From NCBI RefSeq assembly GCF_004765805.1, contig NZ_ML219773.1, positions 62,001 to 126,000 on the forward strand: a DNA stretch of 64,000 nt, in the 5' to 3' direction. The notes below the pieces were generated by a model. That model made no database searches. It was not told the DNA's origin and worked only from the letters and a program-made list of their open reading frames with translations. Source of the DNA: Halorussus halobius (GTDB lineage Archaea; Halobacteriota; Halobacteria; Halobacteriales; Haladaptataceae). This document shows positions 7,735 to 16,424 of this stretch, piece by piece. Each line of letters begins with the position of its first letter. The first letter of the stretch is position 1. The translations under genes were made by a program, and so were the position numbers.

Positions 7735-8912
7735 TCCTCGTCGGTCCCCCGTTCCGCGCCGTCGTGGACCGACTCGCCGCGCTCGCCCGCCGTCGAATCG
7801 TCCGCGTCGTCGGTCGCGGCCGCGACGAGTTCCGCCGCGCCCCGCTCGGCGAGTTCGGCCGCGAGGTCGGCGGCGGCGGCCGCGTGGTTCTCGACCGGCA
7901 GATCGCGGGTCGCCTCGACGACCTCCTCGCCGTCCTGGGAGAACACCTGCACGTCGACGTGGACGTGTTCGCCCTGAATCAGCGCGTGGACGCCGATGGG
8001 CGCGACGCAACCGCCGCCCAGTTCCGCGAGGACGGTACGCTCGACCGTGGTCTCGACTCGCGTTCGCGGGTGGTCCAGCACCGCGTGGAGGTCCTCGGCG
8101 AGGTCGCCGTCGAGCGCAGTCACCGCGAGCGCGCCCTGTCCCGGCGCGGGCACGAACTCGTCGGCCGGCAGCTCGGCGTATTCGAGGTGGTGGGCCAGCC
8201 CGCTGCGTTCGAGTCCGGCCTGCGCCAGCACGATGGCGTCGTACTCGGTGTCGACCTCGCGCTCGAGCGCGCGGCGCTCGATCTCGTCGAGGTCGTCGAA
8301 CCACTCCTCGACGGTCCGGTCGAACTTCGCGTCGTAGTCGACGGTGTGGCCCTTCTGCTCTTTGGCCTTGTTCGACTGCTTTTCCTTCTCGGCCTCGGTG
8401 CGGGCCTCGTGTTCGCGCTGGAGCGCTGGCGCGAGCAGCTTCTCGGCGCGGGTGTCGACGTTCCCCCGGAGCGGTTCGACGTTCAGGTCCGAGCGGTGGT
8501 GGAGCAACTGGGCCTGCCGCCGGAGGCTGGACGTGCCCACGGTCGCGCCCGCCGGCAACTCGTCCAGCGACTTCCCGTCGGGGGTCACCAGCACGTCGTT
8601 GGCGCTGGCGCGTTCCGGGATGGCCGCGACCACGAGGTCGTCGGTCCCCTCGGTCGGCATGTCCTTCATCGAGTGGACCGCCGCGTCGAGGTCGCCGGCC
8701 AGCACCTTCTCGTCGAGGCTCCGGACGAACGCGCCGGTCTTCCCGAGTCGGTGGATGAGTTCGTCGCGTATCTCGTCGCCCGTGGTCTCGACTTCGACCA
8801 GTTCGACCGCGAACCGGCGGTCCTCCAGCGCGGCCTGCACCTCGGCGGCCTGCCGGAGCGCGAGGTCGGACCCCCGCGTGGCGAGCCGTACGTCCGTCCC
8901 TCGTTTGCTCAT
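7731..8912 (-). CDS. hemC: Hydroxymethylbilane synthase (porphobilinogen deaminase)
   Basis: A 393-residue enzyme that polymerises four porphobilinogens into hydroxymethylbilane. It contains the N-terminal LATRGSDLALRQA substrate loop, the HSMKDMP catalytic aspartate region (80-86), GTSSLRRQAQL (126-136) and the dipyrromethane cofactor attachment site LGGGCVAPIG with Cys302. A roughly 60-residue insertion at about 160-222 is absent from bacterial enzymes; it includes an unusual lysine-rich stretch EAEKEKQSNKAKEQKGH. The acidic C-terminal tail (ATDDADDSTAGERGES) is extra. The gene is followed at once by hemD. Confidence 0.95.
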   Translation of the reverse strand: MSKRGTDVRLATRGSDLALRQAAEVQAALEDRRFAVELVEVETTGDEIRDELIHRLGKTGAFVRSLDEKVLAGDLDAAVHSMKDMPTEGTDDLVVAAIPERASANDVLVTPDGKSLDELPAGATVGTSSLRRQAQLLHHRSDLNVEPLRGNVDTRAEKLLAPALQREHEARTEAEKEKQSNKAKEQKGHTVDYDAKFDRTVEEWFDDLDEIERRALEREVDTEYDAIVLAQAGLERSGLAHHLEYAELPADEFVPAPGQGALAVTALDGDLAEDLHAVLDHPRTRVETTVERTVLAELGGGCVAPIGVHALIQGEHVHVDVQVFSQDGEEVVEATRDLPVENHAAAAADLAAELAERGAAELVAAATDDADDSTAGERGESVHDGAERGTDEE

Positions 8913-9126
8913 GGGTGAGCGTCGGCGTCGGAGGTTGAAACCTTGTTCGTTCTGCCGGGAGGGCCCCTGTCACTCGACCCCGCGATTTTCCCCGGACCCA
9001 CGACCTCGGCGTCCTCACAGAACACGCGGTCGTCGGCTTCGAGGAAACCGGACGCGCGAAGCGACCGTACCTCGAAAACGACCACCTCGTGGTCGAGCCG
9101 ATACACTGACTCCCGACGGTCCCGAC

Positions 9127-9585
9127 CTACGGCGTCCCCACCGTCTCGTGTCGCCGGTACAGGTAGTACACCGCGAAGGGGACGCTGACCACGAAGCCTG
9201 CGATGACCGGAATCGCGGGGCTGGCTCCGAGGAGCAGCGTCGCCACCCCGACCGCGACGAGGACGACCAGTCCCAGCGCGGCCCCGAGCGCGTACCGCTG
9301 CGGATTCGGTCCCCACTGGCCGCTAGTCCGGTTCACGTAGTCGGCGTCGCGGTAGACCGCCATCGGGAAGTACACCGTGAGGAAGACGAACGGCGCGCCG
9401 AGCGCGACCAGCGAGAGTTCCACCGTGGCCCCGCCGAAGCCGAACGCCTCCCACGAGGAGGCGAGCGCGAGCCACGCGAGGCTGGCGAGCCAGAGGCAGA
9501 AGGCGGCGGGGATGGCGGCGACCCAGTACCAGTGGTGCGAGCGGCGGCGTCTCGTTCGCTCGCCGTCGGCCCGTCGACTGCTCAT
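9127..9585 (-). CDS. Four-helix membrane protein of unknown function
   Basis: A 152-residue protein with a short basic N terminus (MSSRRADGERTRRRRSHHWYW) and four hydrophobic segments: about 18-42, 52-72, 92-116 and 118-142. The positive N terminus before the first segment predicts a cytoplasmic N terminus. There is an apparent PMAVYRDADYVN loop between segments 2 and 3, a pattern seen in several small haloarchaeal membrane proteins. It lies between hemL and hemC on the same strand, but the gaps (70 and 214 bp) do not require an operon. The longer frame to 9828 overlaps hemL and is rejected. Confidence 0.7.
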   Translation of the reverse strand: MSSRRADGERTRRRRSHHWYWVAAIPAAFCLWLASLAWLALASSWEAFGFGGATVELSLVALGAPFVFLTVYFPMAVYRDADYVNRTSGQWGPNPQRYALGAALGLVVLVAVGVATLLLGASPAIPVIAGFVVSVPFAVYYLYRRHETVGTP

Positions 9586-9655
9586 GTCGCCTCGGTAGGA
9601 GTCGATGCGGTAAACCGGTGTCGCCTTCACGGTCAGCGTCCCACCGAGAGTCGGC

Positions 9656-10933
9656 CTACAGCGCGTTCTGATACGCCGCCAGCGTCTCCTCGACGTCGTC
9701 CTCGGTGTGGGCGTAGCTGAGGAACTGCGACTCGTACTGGTTGGGCGTGAGGAAGACGCCCTGCTCGCGCATCGCGGGCCAGAACAGCCGCTCCCAGCGC
9801 TCGGTCTCGGCGGCGTCCACGTCGGCACTGTTGGCCAGTCGGGCGTCGCGGTCGCGCGTGAACACGACCTTGAACATGCTGTCGTGGCCCGTCACGGTGT
9901 ACTCGGGCGCGCGGTCTTCGAGGACGTCGGCGAGTCCCGACCGCAACTGGTCGCCGAGGTCCGCGAGGTGGTCGTACACGTCGTTCTCGGCGGCGTATCG
10001 GAGCATCTCCAGCCCGGCGGTCAGCGACAGCGGGTGGCCCGAGTAGGTGCCGGCGTGGAACACCTCACCCGTGGGCGCGAGCGACTCCATGATTCGGGCC
10101 GGGCCGCCGACCGCGCCGACCGGGAAGCCGCCGCCGATGACCTTCGCGAGGGTGGTGAGGTCGGGTTCGACGCCGAACTTCCCCTGCGCGCACTGGAGGC
10201 CGCCGACCCGGAAGCCGGTCATCACCTCGTCGAATATCAACAGCGCGCCGTGGTCGTCGGTGACCTCCCGGAGCGTTTCGAGGTAGCCCTCGACCGGGCC
10301 CACCGACGCGCAGTTGCCCAGAATCGGCTCGGTCAGCACCGCCGCGATCTCGTCGCCGCGCTCCTCGAACACCTCCCGAATCGCTCCCTCGTCGTTGAAC
10401 GGCACGGTGATGGTCTCCTCGGCGAAGGCCTCGGGGATGCCGTCGGAACTGGGCGACCCCACGCCGCCCGATTTCCCTTCCACGAGCGTCGACTCCTGGG
10501 CACCGTGGTAGCCGCCCTGCATCACGACCAGTTTGTCCCGGTCGGTGTAGCCGCGAGCCAGTCGCACGGCGGTCGTGGTCGCCTCGGTCCCGCTGTTGAC
10601 GAACCGCACCATCTCGATGCTGGTGACGTGGCGCGCGATGAACTCCGCGAGTTCGACCTCGACCTCGGTGGGCGCGCCGTACATCGGCCCGTCCGCGAGT
10701 CGGGACTGAACCCGGGACTCGACCTCCTGGGGCAGGTCGTGTCCGAGCAACAGCGGGCCGTACCCCATCGCGTAGTCGAGGTACTTGTTGCCGTCGGCGT
10801 CGACGACGTGCGCGCCGTCGCCGCGCTCGACGAAGAAGGGATAGGGTCGGACCGCCCGGACCGGCGAGTTGACCCCGCCGGGCAGGACCGACAGCGCCCG
10901 GTCGTACAGTTCGCGCGAGCGTTCGTCGTGCAT
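9656..10933 (-). CDS. hemL: Glutamate-1-semialdehyde 2,1-aminomutase
   Basis: A 425-residue PLP enzyme converting glutamate-1-semialdehyde into 5-aminolevulinate, the committed C5-pathway precursor of tetrapyrroles. It shows the fold-type I aminotransferase pattern: [10 protein letters not shown] (110-119), [12 protein letters not shown] (231-242) and the Schiff-base lysine at 264 in [12 protein letters not shown]. The ATG at 10933 ([14 protein letters not shown]) gives the usual family start; a TTG at 10960 would add nine residues. With hemC, hemD and hemB in the same window it supplies most of the path to uroporphyrinogen III. Confidence 0.95.
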   Translation of the reverse strand: MHDERSRELYDRALSVLPGGVNSPVRAVRPYPFFVERGDGAHVVDADGNKYLDYAMGYGPLLLGHDLPQEVESRVQSRLADGPMYGAPTEVEVELAEFIARHVTSIEMVRFVNSGTEATTTAVRLARGYTDRDKLVVMQGGYHGAQESTLVEGKSGGVGSPSSDGIPEAFAEETITVPFNDEGAIREVFEERGDEIAAVLTEPILGNCASVGPVEGYLETLREVTDDHGALLIFDEVMTGFRVGGLQCAQGKFGVEPDLTTLAKVIGGGFPVGAVGGPARIMESLAPTGEVFHAGTYSGHPLSLTAGLEMLRYAAENDVYDHLADLGDQLRSGLADVLEDRAPEYTVTGHDSMFKVVFTRDRDARLANSADVDAAETERWERLFWPAMREQGVFLTPNQYESQFLSYAHTEDDVEETLAAYQNAL

Positions 10934-11055
10934 ACCCGACCCTTTCGGTTCCTGCGACAAGTCGATTTCTGTCTCGGCGGCCCCGGTCGGGCGACCGGGC
11001 CACCGCAGCGTTCAACACTGTTATATCCCGACCGCGTCTGGGTCCGTCTAACGAC

Positions 11056-11496
11056 ATGGTCGACGCCCCGAAGGAGCCACAAGAGAATCTCGAGGAGGAG
11101 CTAGACGACATCTCCGACGACCTGGCGGACGTGAACGCCGACGTCAAGGGTCTCATCGACCACCTCCGCGACCGGACCAACGCGCCGCTCCGCCTCGCGG
11201 TCCGGTTCAGCGGCGACGAGTCGGACGTGCTGTTCGTCCGGGAGGACGTGCGCGAGCGCTACACCGACGACGAACTCGAGGAGCGCATCGAGACCATCGT
11301 GATGAAGGGGCTGGGCGACCCGCCCCGCGAGCGACCGCTGTTCGACTTCGGCACGCTCGACGCCACAGTCCGGTGGTACGAGAACGTCCAGGTCGCCCAC
11401 TTCCCGTACCGCGAGTGGTCCGGTCTCGCCTTCGTGTTCGACCGGCGCGAGTCGCCGATCGTGGACCTGGCGAAAGAGCACCTTCAGGACGAGTGA
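11056..11496 (+). CDS. Conserved haloarchaeal hypothetical protein
   Basis: A 146-residue very acidic soluble protein. An N-terminal helix rich in Glu and Asp (NLEEELDDISDDLADVNADV) could form a coiled coil. After it comes an alpha/beta portion with FSGDESDVLFVREDV, GLGDPPRERPLFDFG, and a final VAHFPYREWSGLAFVFDR segment. No motif points to catalysis. It is divergent from hemL, with a TATA-like GTTATATCC about 33 bp before its ATG, and its convergent neighbour encodes a DUF7504 protein. Function unknown. Confidence 0.75.
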   Translation: MVDAPKEPQENLEEELDDISDDLADVNADVKGLIDHLRDRTNAPLRLAVRFSGDESDVLFVREDVRERYTDDELEERIETIVMKGLGDPPRERPLFDFGTLDATVRWYENVQVAHFPYREWSGLAFVFDRRESPIVDLAKEHLQDE

Positions 11497-11510
11497 CGTA
11501 GCGTTCCGGT

Positions 11511-12161
11511 TCAGAACCGGGTCCACGACTGCGGGCCGAACGTCCCGCCCCTGACGCGCAACTGCTCGCCGTCGTCCGTCTCGCGGACCTCCACCAGCGC
11601 GTCGAACACCTGCATCAGCTGGTCGGCCGCTCGCCGGTCGTCCCGGACCGTGTCGAGGGTGAAGACGCCCGCGAACCCGGAACTGGCGATGCGGCCGGTG
11701 ACGACGTGGAGGAACTGGTAGACCCGCCGCAGGTCCGCGTACATCAACACCGGCGACAGCGAGTCGAACCCGAGCGTCGCGCGCTCGACGTCCTCACGGT
11801 GGTAGAACTCCCGCATGAATCCCGACAGCTCGATGCCCATCCCCGTCAGGTCGCCGGGGTCGGACACGTACCGCATCGTCTCGGTCTCGCGCACGGACTC
11901 GACCGACCGACTCTTGCTCACGCAGTCGAGGAATCGGAGCTCCCACGCCTCGGCGGCGTACCGGCGGGCGAACGCCTGCCGGAGCCGGTCCGTGGTCCAC
12001 TTGGTCGTGGCCAGAATCGCGCCGCTGTCGGGCGTGTCCAGCAGCTCCAGCAGCACCTCCCGCTTTCTGGTGAACGGCTCCCCGGCGACGAGCACGTTGG
12101 TTCCGTCCTCGACCGCCTCGGGCGACAGGGGGTCCACTTCACCTACCTCCGCGTCGGACAC
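11511..12161 (-). CDS. DUF7504 family, RecA/KaiC-like protein
   Basis: A 216-residue protein that resembles the degenerate RecA-fold DUF7504 family common in haloarchaea. The strand before the would-be Walker A loop is NVLVAGEPFTRKREVL, lacking the usual GxGKS signature, and a Walker B-like strand is TLGFDSLSPVLMY. This suggests a nucleotide-binding fold that may no longer hydrolyse ATP. Relatives often accompany signalling or gas-vesicle-like regulatory genes, but nothing nearby tests that. The start is GTG, with a strong TATA box about 30 bp upstream, implying a leaderless GTG transcript. Confidence 0.75.
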   Translation of the reverse strand: MSDAEVGEVDPLSPEAVEDGTNVLVAGEPFTRKREVLLELLDTPDSGAILATTKWTTDRLRQAFARRYAAEAWELRFLDCVSKSRSVESVRETETMRYVSDPGDLTGMGIELSGFMREFYHREDVERATLGFDSLSPVLMYADLRRVYQFLHVVTGRIASSGFAGVFTLDTVRDDRRAADQLMQVFDALVEVRETDDGEQLRVRGGTFGPQSWTRF

Positions 12162-12187
12162 TGTTACCGGAAAAGTATCGACACGAG

Positions 12188-12197
12188 CTTATAAAGG
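12188..12197 (-). promoter_or_regulatory. TATA box of the DUF7504 gene
   Basis: CCTTTATAAG on the minus strand is centred about 31 bp before the GTG start at 12161, the normal spacing for a leaderless haloarchaeal promoter. It supports the choice of GTG as the start. Confidence 0.65.
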
Positions 12198-12227
12198 TGT
12201 CACGTCCGGCCCGGGGCCCGGTCGGCC

Positions 12228-12626
12228 TCATAGCTCGGCCCGGAGGTAGGCTCCGATCGCCCCGCCGAGCGCGCCCGCGACGACGAGGTAGCCCGCGACG
12301 AGGAAGAACAGCGTCAGGGCGAACAGGCTCGACAGCGCGAAGAACGGGTCGCCGCCGAGCAGGAAGACGCCGACGACGAGCCACACGAGGAAAAACGCCG
12401 GAATCGAGGCGACAGCCCCCGAGAGCGCGCCGACCTTCGCGCCCGTCGCGAGGTCGCGCTGCTGGAGGTAGCCCGCCACGCCGCCGCCGAAGACGGCCGA
12501 GAACGGGAGCAGCGGCACGGTCACGACGGTCGCCGCGGCCCCGGCGACCACGTTCAGCAGCGTGTTCGGCTGCTCGTCGGGAATCTGGCGGTCCCGCGAC
12601 CGGGTGACCGTCCGTTCCTCTTCCAT
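12228..12626 (-). CDS. DUF5518 domain membrane protein
   Basis: A 132-residue integral membrane protein. After a charged N terminus (MEEERTVTRSRDRQIPDEQPN) there are about four hydrophobic stretches. Glycine-rich motifs between the first two, GGGVAGYLQQRD and KVGALSGAVASIPAF, are typical of the haloarchaeal DUF5518 family. Function is unknown. An upstream in-frame start would add 19 residues (MASARPTAKVYPD...) that read through the intergenic space, so the ATG at 12626 is preferred. It lies directly downstream of the Amt-PII gene on the same strand, 84 bp away. Confidence 0.75.
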   Translation of the reverse strand: MEEERTVTRSRDRQIPDEQPNTLLNVVAGAAATVVTVPLLPFSAVFGGGVAGYLQQRDLATGAKVGALSGAVASIPAFFLVWLVVGVFLLGGDPFFALSSLFALTLFFLVAGYLVVAGALGGAIGAYLRAEL

Positions 12627-12710
12627 ACCCGTCGTTGTCGGCACGTCGGGATATACTTTGGCCGTCGGTCGCGCGGATGCCAAAAATAGCGTCCGGCCGG
12701 TCGCGCTCGC

Positions 12711-14552
12711 CTACACCGCGTCGGTTCCGCGCGTGCCCGTCCGGACCTGCACCGCGTCCTCGACCGGCAGCACGAATATCTTGCCGTCGCCCGGCTCGCC
12801 CGTGTCGGCGGCCTCGCGGATGGCCTCGACCACTTCGTCGGCGGGCACGTCGGCGACGACGCACTCTATCTTGACCTTCTGGTGGAGGTCGACCGTGTAC
12901 TCCTCGCCGCGCCACTGGCCGGTCTTGGCGGGCTGGCTCCCGCGACCCGAGACGTTCGTGACCGTGACGGAGGGCGCGCCGACCTGCGCCAGGGCGGTCT
13001 TGACCTCCGCGAGCCTGTCGGGCCGGATGACGGCCATGACCATCTTTATCTCGCCGTCGTTCGGGAGCGCTTCGTCGTCGCTCGCCCCGGATTCGACTTC
13101 GCCGCCGTCGGTCCGGAGTTCGCCGCCGTCCGTGCGAATCTCGCCGCCGTCGGTCTTGACCTCGCCGCCGTCGGCAGCAGTCGGGCTGCGCTCGGACGCG
13201 GAGTCGCCGACGAACTCGGGGTACACCGTGACGCCGTGCTCGCCGCGGTCGAGCCCGAGGTCCTCCTCCTCGTCGCTGACCCGCAGGCCGAACAGCGCGT
13301 CGGCCACCTTCAGGACCGCTGCCGACGCGACGATGGTCCACAGGGCGATGATGGCCACGCCGACGACCTGCATCACGAGCTGGTCGACGCCGCCGAACGC
13401 CCACGCGTCGCCGAGGATGGCCACGCCGGCCGAGTCGGCCGCGAACACCGGAATCAGTATCGTGCCTATCGCGCCCGCGCCGCCGTGGACCGCGAAGACG
13501 CCACAGACGTCGTCGATCTTCAGCGAGTCGACCACCCAGCGGAACGTCGGCAGCACCAGCGCGCCGGCGAGGCCGCCGATGAGGAGGCCGCCCCACCACG
13601 TGACGTGCGGGACCGCGCCGGTCACGCCCACCAGGCCCGCGAGCAGCCCGTTGGCCATCCAGAGCGGGTCGGGCTTGCCCTGCTGGAGCGCCGAGACGGC
13701 CATCGCGGCGACCGCCCCCGCGCCCATGCCGAGGGTCGTCACGAGCACGACGCGGCCGAGTTCTGCGCCCATGAACGCGACGCTGCCGTCCTCGGCGACC
13801 GACAGCACCGTCGCCTGCGTGCCGACGTTGAAGCCGTACCAGCCGAACGCGAGGATGAGCGTCCCCAGCACCGCCAGCAGCATCGAGTGGCCGGGGATGG
13901 GCTGGCTGTTGCCGTTCGCGTCGAACCGGCCCTTGCGCGGGCCGACCATCTTCGCGGCGACGAGACCGGCGATGCCGCCGCACATGTGGACCACGGTCGC
14001 GCCCGCGAAGTCCAGGTAGCCCACGCCGAGTACGTCGGCGATGTACCCGTTGTTAACGGGCTCCTCGGCCAGCGCCAGCAGGCCGCCGCCCCACGTCAGC
14101 CCCTGCACGACCGGGTAGATGAGGCCGGTCATCATCGCCGCGAACAGGACGTACGCCCGGAAGTCCATCCGCTCGGCGACCGCGCCGGAGACGATGGTCG
14201 CCGCCGTCATCGCGAAGACCGCGCCGAACACCCAGTTTATCCAGCCGGTCGAGCCGGGGTCGCCGATGTACGCGAACGCTTCCATCAGGTCGAACGACGC
14301 GCCGGAGGTCAGCATGCCGACGACGCTGGCGATGCCGGCCCCGACCACGAAGTACACCAGCACGCCCAGCGCCCAGTCGGTCATGTTCTTGGTCAGCACG
14401 TTCCCCACGTTCTTCGCGCGGACCTGCCCGGCCTCCAGCAGCGCGAATCCGGGCTGCATGAAGAAGATGAGGAACGAGACCACCAGCACCCACACGAAGT
14501 TGATGGAGTCCGCCACCGCCGCGGCGTCGAGTTGCATCGGTGCCTCTAGCAT
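12711..14552 (-). CDS. Ammonium transporter fused to a P-II (GlnK) regulator
   Basis: A 613-residue fusion. Residues about 15-430 are an Amt/Rh channel with some eleven membrane segments, including FGWYGFNVG, a pore-histidine region [12 protein letters not shown] and [14 protein letters not shown] hydrophilic linker of about 70 residues follows, with four TDGGE-type heptad-length repeats. Residues about 500-613 are a complete P-II domain: [13 protein letters not shown], a T-loop [16 protein letters not shown] whose Tyr552 aligns with the uridylylated tyrosine of bacterial P-II, and [22 protein letters not shown] normally blocks Amt as a separate trimer under nitrogen sufficiency; here gate and regulator are covalently linked. 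An alternative ATG lies 15 bp downstream. Confidence 0.93.
   Translation of the reverse strand: MLEAPMQLDAAAVADSINFVWVLVVSFLIFFMQPGFALLEAGQVRAKNVGNVLTKNMTDWALGVLVYFVVGAGIASVVGMLTSGASFDLMEAFAYIGDPGSTGWINWVFGAVFAMTAATIVSGAVAERMDFRAYVLFAAMMTGLIYPVVQGLTWGGGLLALAEEPVNNGYIADVLGVGYLDFAGATVVHMCGGIAGLVAAKMVGPRKGRFDANGNSQPIPGHSMLLAVLGTLILAFGWYGFNVGTQATVLSVAEDGSVAFMGAELGRVVLVTTLGMGAGAVAAMAVSALQQGKPDPLWMANGLLAGLVGVTGAVPHVTWWGGLLIGGLAGALVLPTFRWVVDSLKIDDVCGVFAVHGGAGAIGTILIPVFAADSAGVAILGDAWAFGGVDQLVMQVVGVAIIALWTIVASAAVLKVADALFGLRVSDEEEDLGLDRGEHGVTVYPEFVGDSASERSPTAADGGEVKTDGGEIRTDGGELRTDGGEVESGASDDEALPNDGEIKMVMAVIRPDRLAEVKTALAQVGAPSVTVTNVSGRGSQPAKTGQWRGEEYTVDLHQKVKIECVVADVPADEVVEAIREAADTGEPGDGKIFVLPVEDAVQVRTGTRGTDAV
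13097..13180 (-). repeat. Four 21-bp tandem repeats inside the Amt-PII linker
   Basis: Four consecutive 21-bp units (13097-13117, 13118-13138, 13139-13159, 13160-13180) share the core TCGCCGCCGTC and encode heptads of the form DGGE-[VIL]-[KRE]-T. They lie wholly within the linker between transporter and P-II, so copy number changes would alter linker length without shifting frame. Confidence 0.85.
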
Positions 14553-14581
14553 CCCGACCCCTCCGGCGGAACTTCCACCAG

Positions 14582-14595
14582 GTCGTCTGGACGAC
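14582..14595. promoter_or_regulatory. Perfect palindrome upstream of the Amt-PII gene
   Basis: GTCGTC-TG-GACGAC lies 30-43 bp before the Amt-PII ATG, the zone where TATA/BRE contacts are expected. A 6-bp dyad is short, but its place before a nitrogen-responsive gene makes it a candidate regulator site. Confidence 0.3.
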
Positions 14596-14989
14596 TGTTC
14601 AGGAATACCTCGAATTCAACCGGGTTCGTATTTCGAGTCACGGGTTATCGTGACGAGAAGATAGTACATAAGGGTAAGCGTTGATTATTTCCATAATACA
14701 AGGTGGAGAGTAGACGAGCGTCAGGTTTAAAATCGGATAAGGTGTGTTTAAGGTTGTATTTCGTCCAGAAATCGGGCATTCGGGCGGCCGATTTTCGGGC
14801 GTTCGTGGGGTGGAGTCGCGGGGGCGACGCGGTCCGGAGAATCGGCGGTGCGCGCGAGAATCGGGAGTCCTGCGGCTCCTCGTCCAGGGTCCAGTGCTCT
14901 CCGGGACCGTCGCTCGACCGGCTCGAAATCACACGCACGCCCCGCATATCCCGCGGAACCGAGGGTGGTTCGCGTCCGCACCGGGACGT
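14596..14989. other. Gene-free stretch upstream of the Amt-PII gene
   Basis: The first ~150 bp beyond the palindrome are AT-richer and should hold the Amt-PII promoter. Candidate minus-strand TATA-like elements include CGAAATACG near 14630 and others near 14670-14690. The rest shows no convincing reading frame: open frames here translate to arginine/serine-rich noise. It may be the decayed 5' portion of the propeller-like fragment that follows. Confidence 0.4.
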
Positions 14990-15316
14990 TTGATAGATAT
15001 ATTTCAGGAACCGATTGCGGCGTTCGTCCACGACGGCAGCGTCTACGCCGGTGGTGCGCCCGCCTCCGCCGCCTCGTGGAACGAGGATACCGACCACGCG
15101 CTGTTCGAGTGTCACGACGGCGATACTCTCGCCCCCGTGTCTTCACCTACCCCTGAAGAAGTTGTCGTCGGGTGGTGCGTGAGCGAGGGCGTGGTGGCAA
15201 CGACCCATCGGAGTATTCTCCAGCGGCGCTCTGATGGGTGGCAATCAATCGCGACGGTTCCGACGTCGGGGCGCGGCCCGGTTCGGTACCTCCCGGCGAC
15301 GTGGTACGCACCCTGA
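14990..15316 (+). pseudogene. Fragment of a beta-propeller-like protein
   Basis: From a TTG at 14990 the frame encodes 108 residues that, unlike the upstream part of the same open frame, look like protein. Successive short strands appear as in propeller blades: AAFVHDGSVYAGGAPA, HALFECHDGDTLAPV, VVVGWCVSEGVVATTHRSILQRR and DGWQSIATVPTSGRGPVR. That is about two blades; functional propellers need four or more, and the frame ends abruptly at LPATWYAP. There is no ATG and no clear promoter. It is probably the surviving middle of a decayed gene; a short genuine protein is less likely. Confidence 0.4.
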
Positions 15317-16297
15317 TTATAGCAGCTCCGCGACGTCCTCGGCGAAGTAGGTCAGAATCAGGTCCGCGCCGGCGCGCTTGATGGACAACAGCGACTCCAG
15401 CGCGACCGCCTCCAGGTCCAGCCACCCCTTCTCGCTGGCGGCGTGAAGCATCGCGTACTCCCCGGAGACGTTGTAGGCCGCGACCGGGTGGTCGAACGCC
15501 TCGCGGACGTCGCGTATCACGTCTAGATACGGGAGCGCGGGCTTGACCATCAGCACGTCCGCGCCCTGCTCGACGTCCCGGCGGACCTCCCGGACGGCCT
15601 CCCGGCGATTCGCGGGGTCCATCTGGTAGTGTCGCCGGTCGCCGAACGCGGGCGCGCCGTCGGCGGCGTCCCGGAAGGGGCCGTAGAACGCCGACTCGTA
15701 CTTGGCGGCGTAGCTCATGACGGGCACGTCCGAAAAGCCCTCGGCGTCCAGCGACTTGCGGATGCCCCCGACCATCCCGTCCATCGACGCCGACGGGGCC
15801 ACCATGTCCGCGCCCGCCTCGGCGTGGGAGGCCGCAATCTTCCCGAGCAGGTCGAGCGTCTCGTCGTTGCGGACGGTGAGGTCGGGGTCGGACTCGGCGG
15901 TCGATTCGACGACTCCGCAGTGGCCGTGGTCGGTGTACTCGCAGAGGCAGACGTCCGTGAGGACGTAGGCGTCGGTCTCGGCCGCGATGCGGCGCGTCGC
16001 CTCCTGGACCACGCCGTCGTCGGCCCACGCGCGGGAGCCGCGGGCGTCTTTCGACTCCGGGATACCGAACAGCATGACGGCCTCGACGCCGGTTTCGAGT
16101 ACCTCCTTGACCCGGGCGACGGCCTGCTCGACCGGGACGCGCTCGTGGCCGGGCATCGACTCGATGGGCACCCGCTCGTCGGTCGTGGCGTCGACGAAGA
16201 CCGGCGCTATCAGGTCCGAGGCGTCGAGGCTGGTCTCGCTGACCATCTCGCGGACGCCGTCCCGCCGGAGGCGACGGGGTCGGTGCGTGAGGTCCAT
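15317..16297 (-). CDS. hemB: Porphobilinogen synthase (5-aminolevulinate dehydratase)
   Basis: A 326-residue enzyme joining two 5-aminolevulinates into porphobilinogen. The active-site lysines lie at 199 (SYAAKYESAFYGPFR) and 252 (LMVKPALPY). The cysteine cluster CLCEYTDHGHC (117-127) has the zinc-binding pattern of zinc-type enzymes. The ATG at 16297 gives the family start MDLTHRPRRLRRDG; a frame extension to 16396 is arginine-rich and untypical. It converges with the propeller remnant at its 3' end and is divergent from the DedA gene. It completes the hemL-hemB-hemC-hemD set in the window. Confidence 0.95.
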   Translation of the reverse strand: MDLTHRPRRLRRDGVREMVSETSLDASDLIAPVFVDATTDERVPIESMPGHERVPVEQAVARVKEVLETGVEAVMLFGIPESKDARGSRAWADDGVVQEATRRIAAETDAYVLTDVCLCEYTDHGHCGVVESTAESDPDLTVRNDETLDLLGKIAASHAEAGADMVAPSASMDGMVGGIRKSLDAEGFSDVPVMSYAAKYESAFYGPFRDAADGAPAFGDRRHYQMDPANRREAVREVRRDVEQGADVLMVKPALPYLDVIRDVREAFDHPVAAYNVSGEYAMLHAASEKGWLDLEAVALESLLSIKRAGADLILTYFAEDVAELL

Positions 16298-16424
16298 GTC
16301 GGCCCTTGCGGGCCGGACGCCAAAACCGCGTCGCTCCGGTCGACGGCGGGACGGGGCTTCGACCGCGGGTCCCGCCCGCTCCGGGTCAAAACGCATTTGG
16401 TCGACGGGACTGACGTGCTACGCG

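Noticed and set aside
8909-9106. A 65-codon GTG frame whose TGA overlaps the hemC ATG
   Set aside because: The overlap is attractive, but the second half is low-complexity, there is no TATA element and no family resemblance, so chance is more likely.
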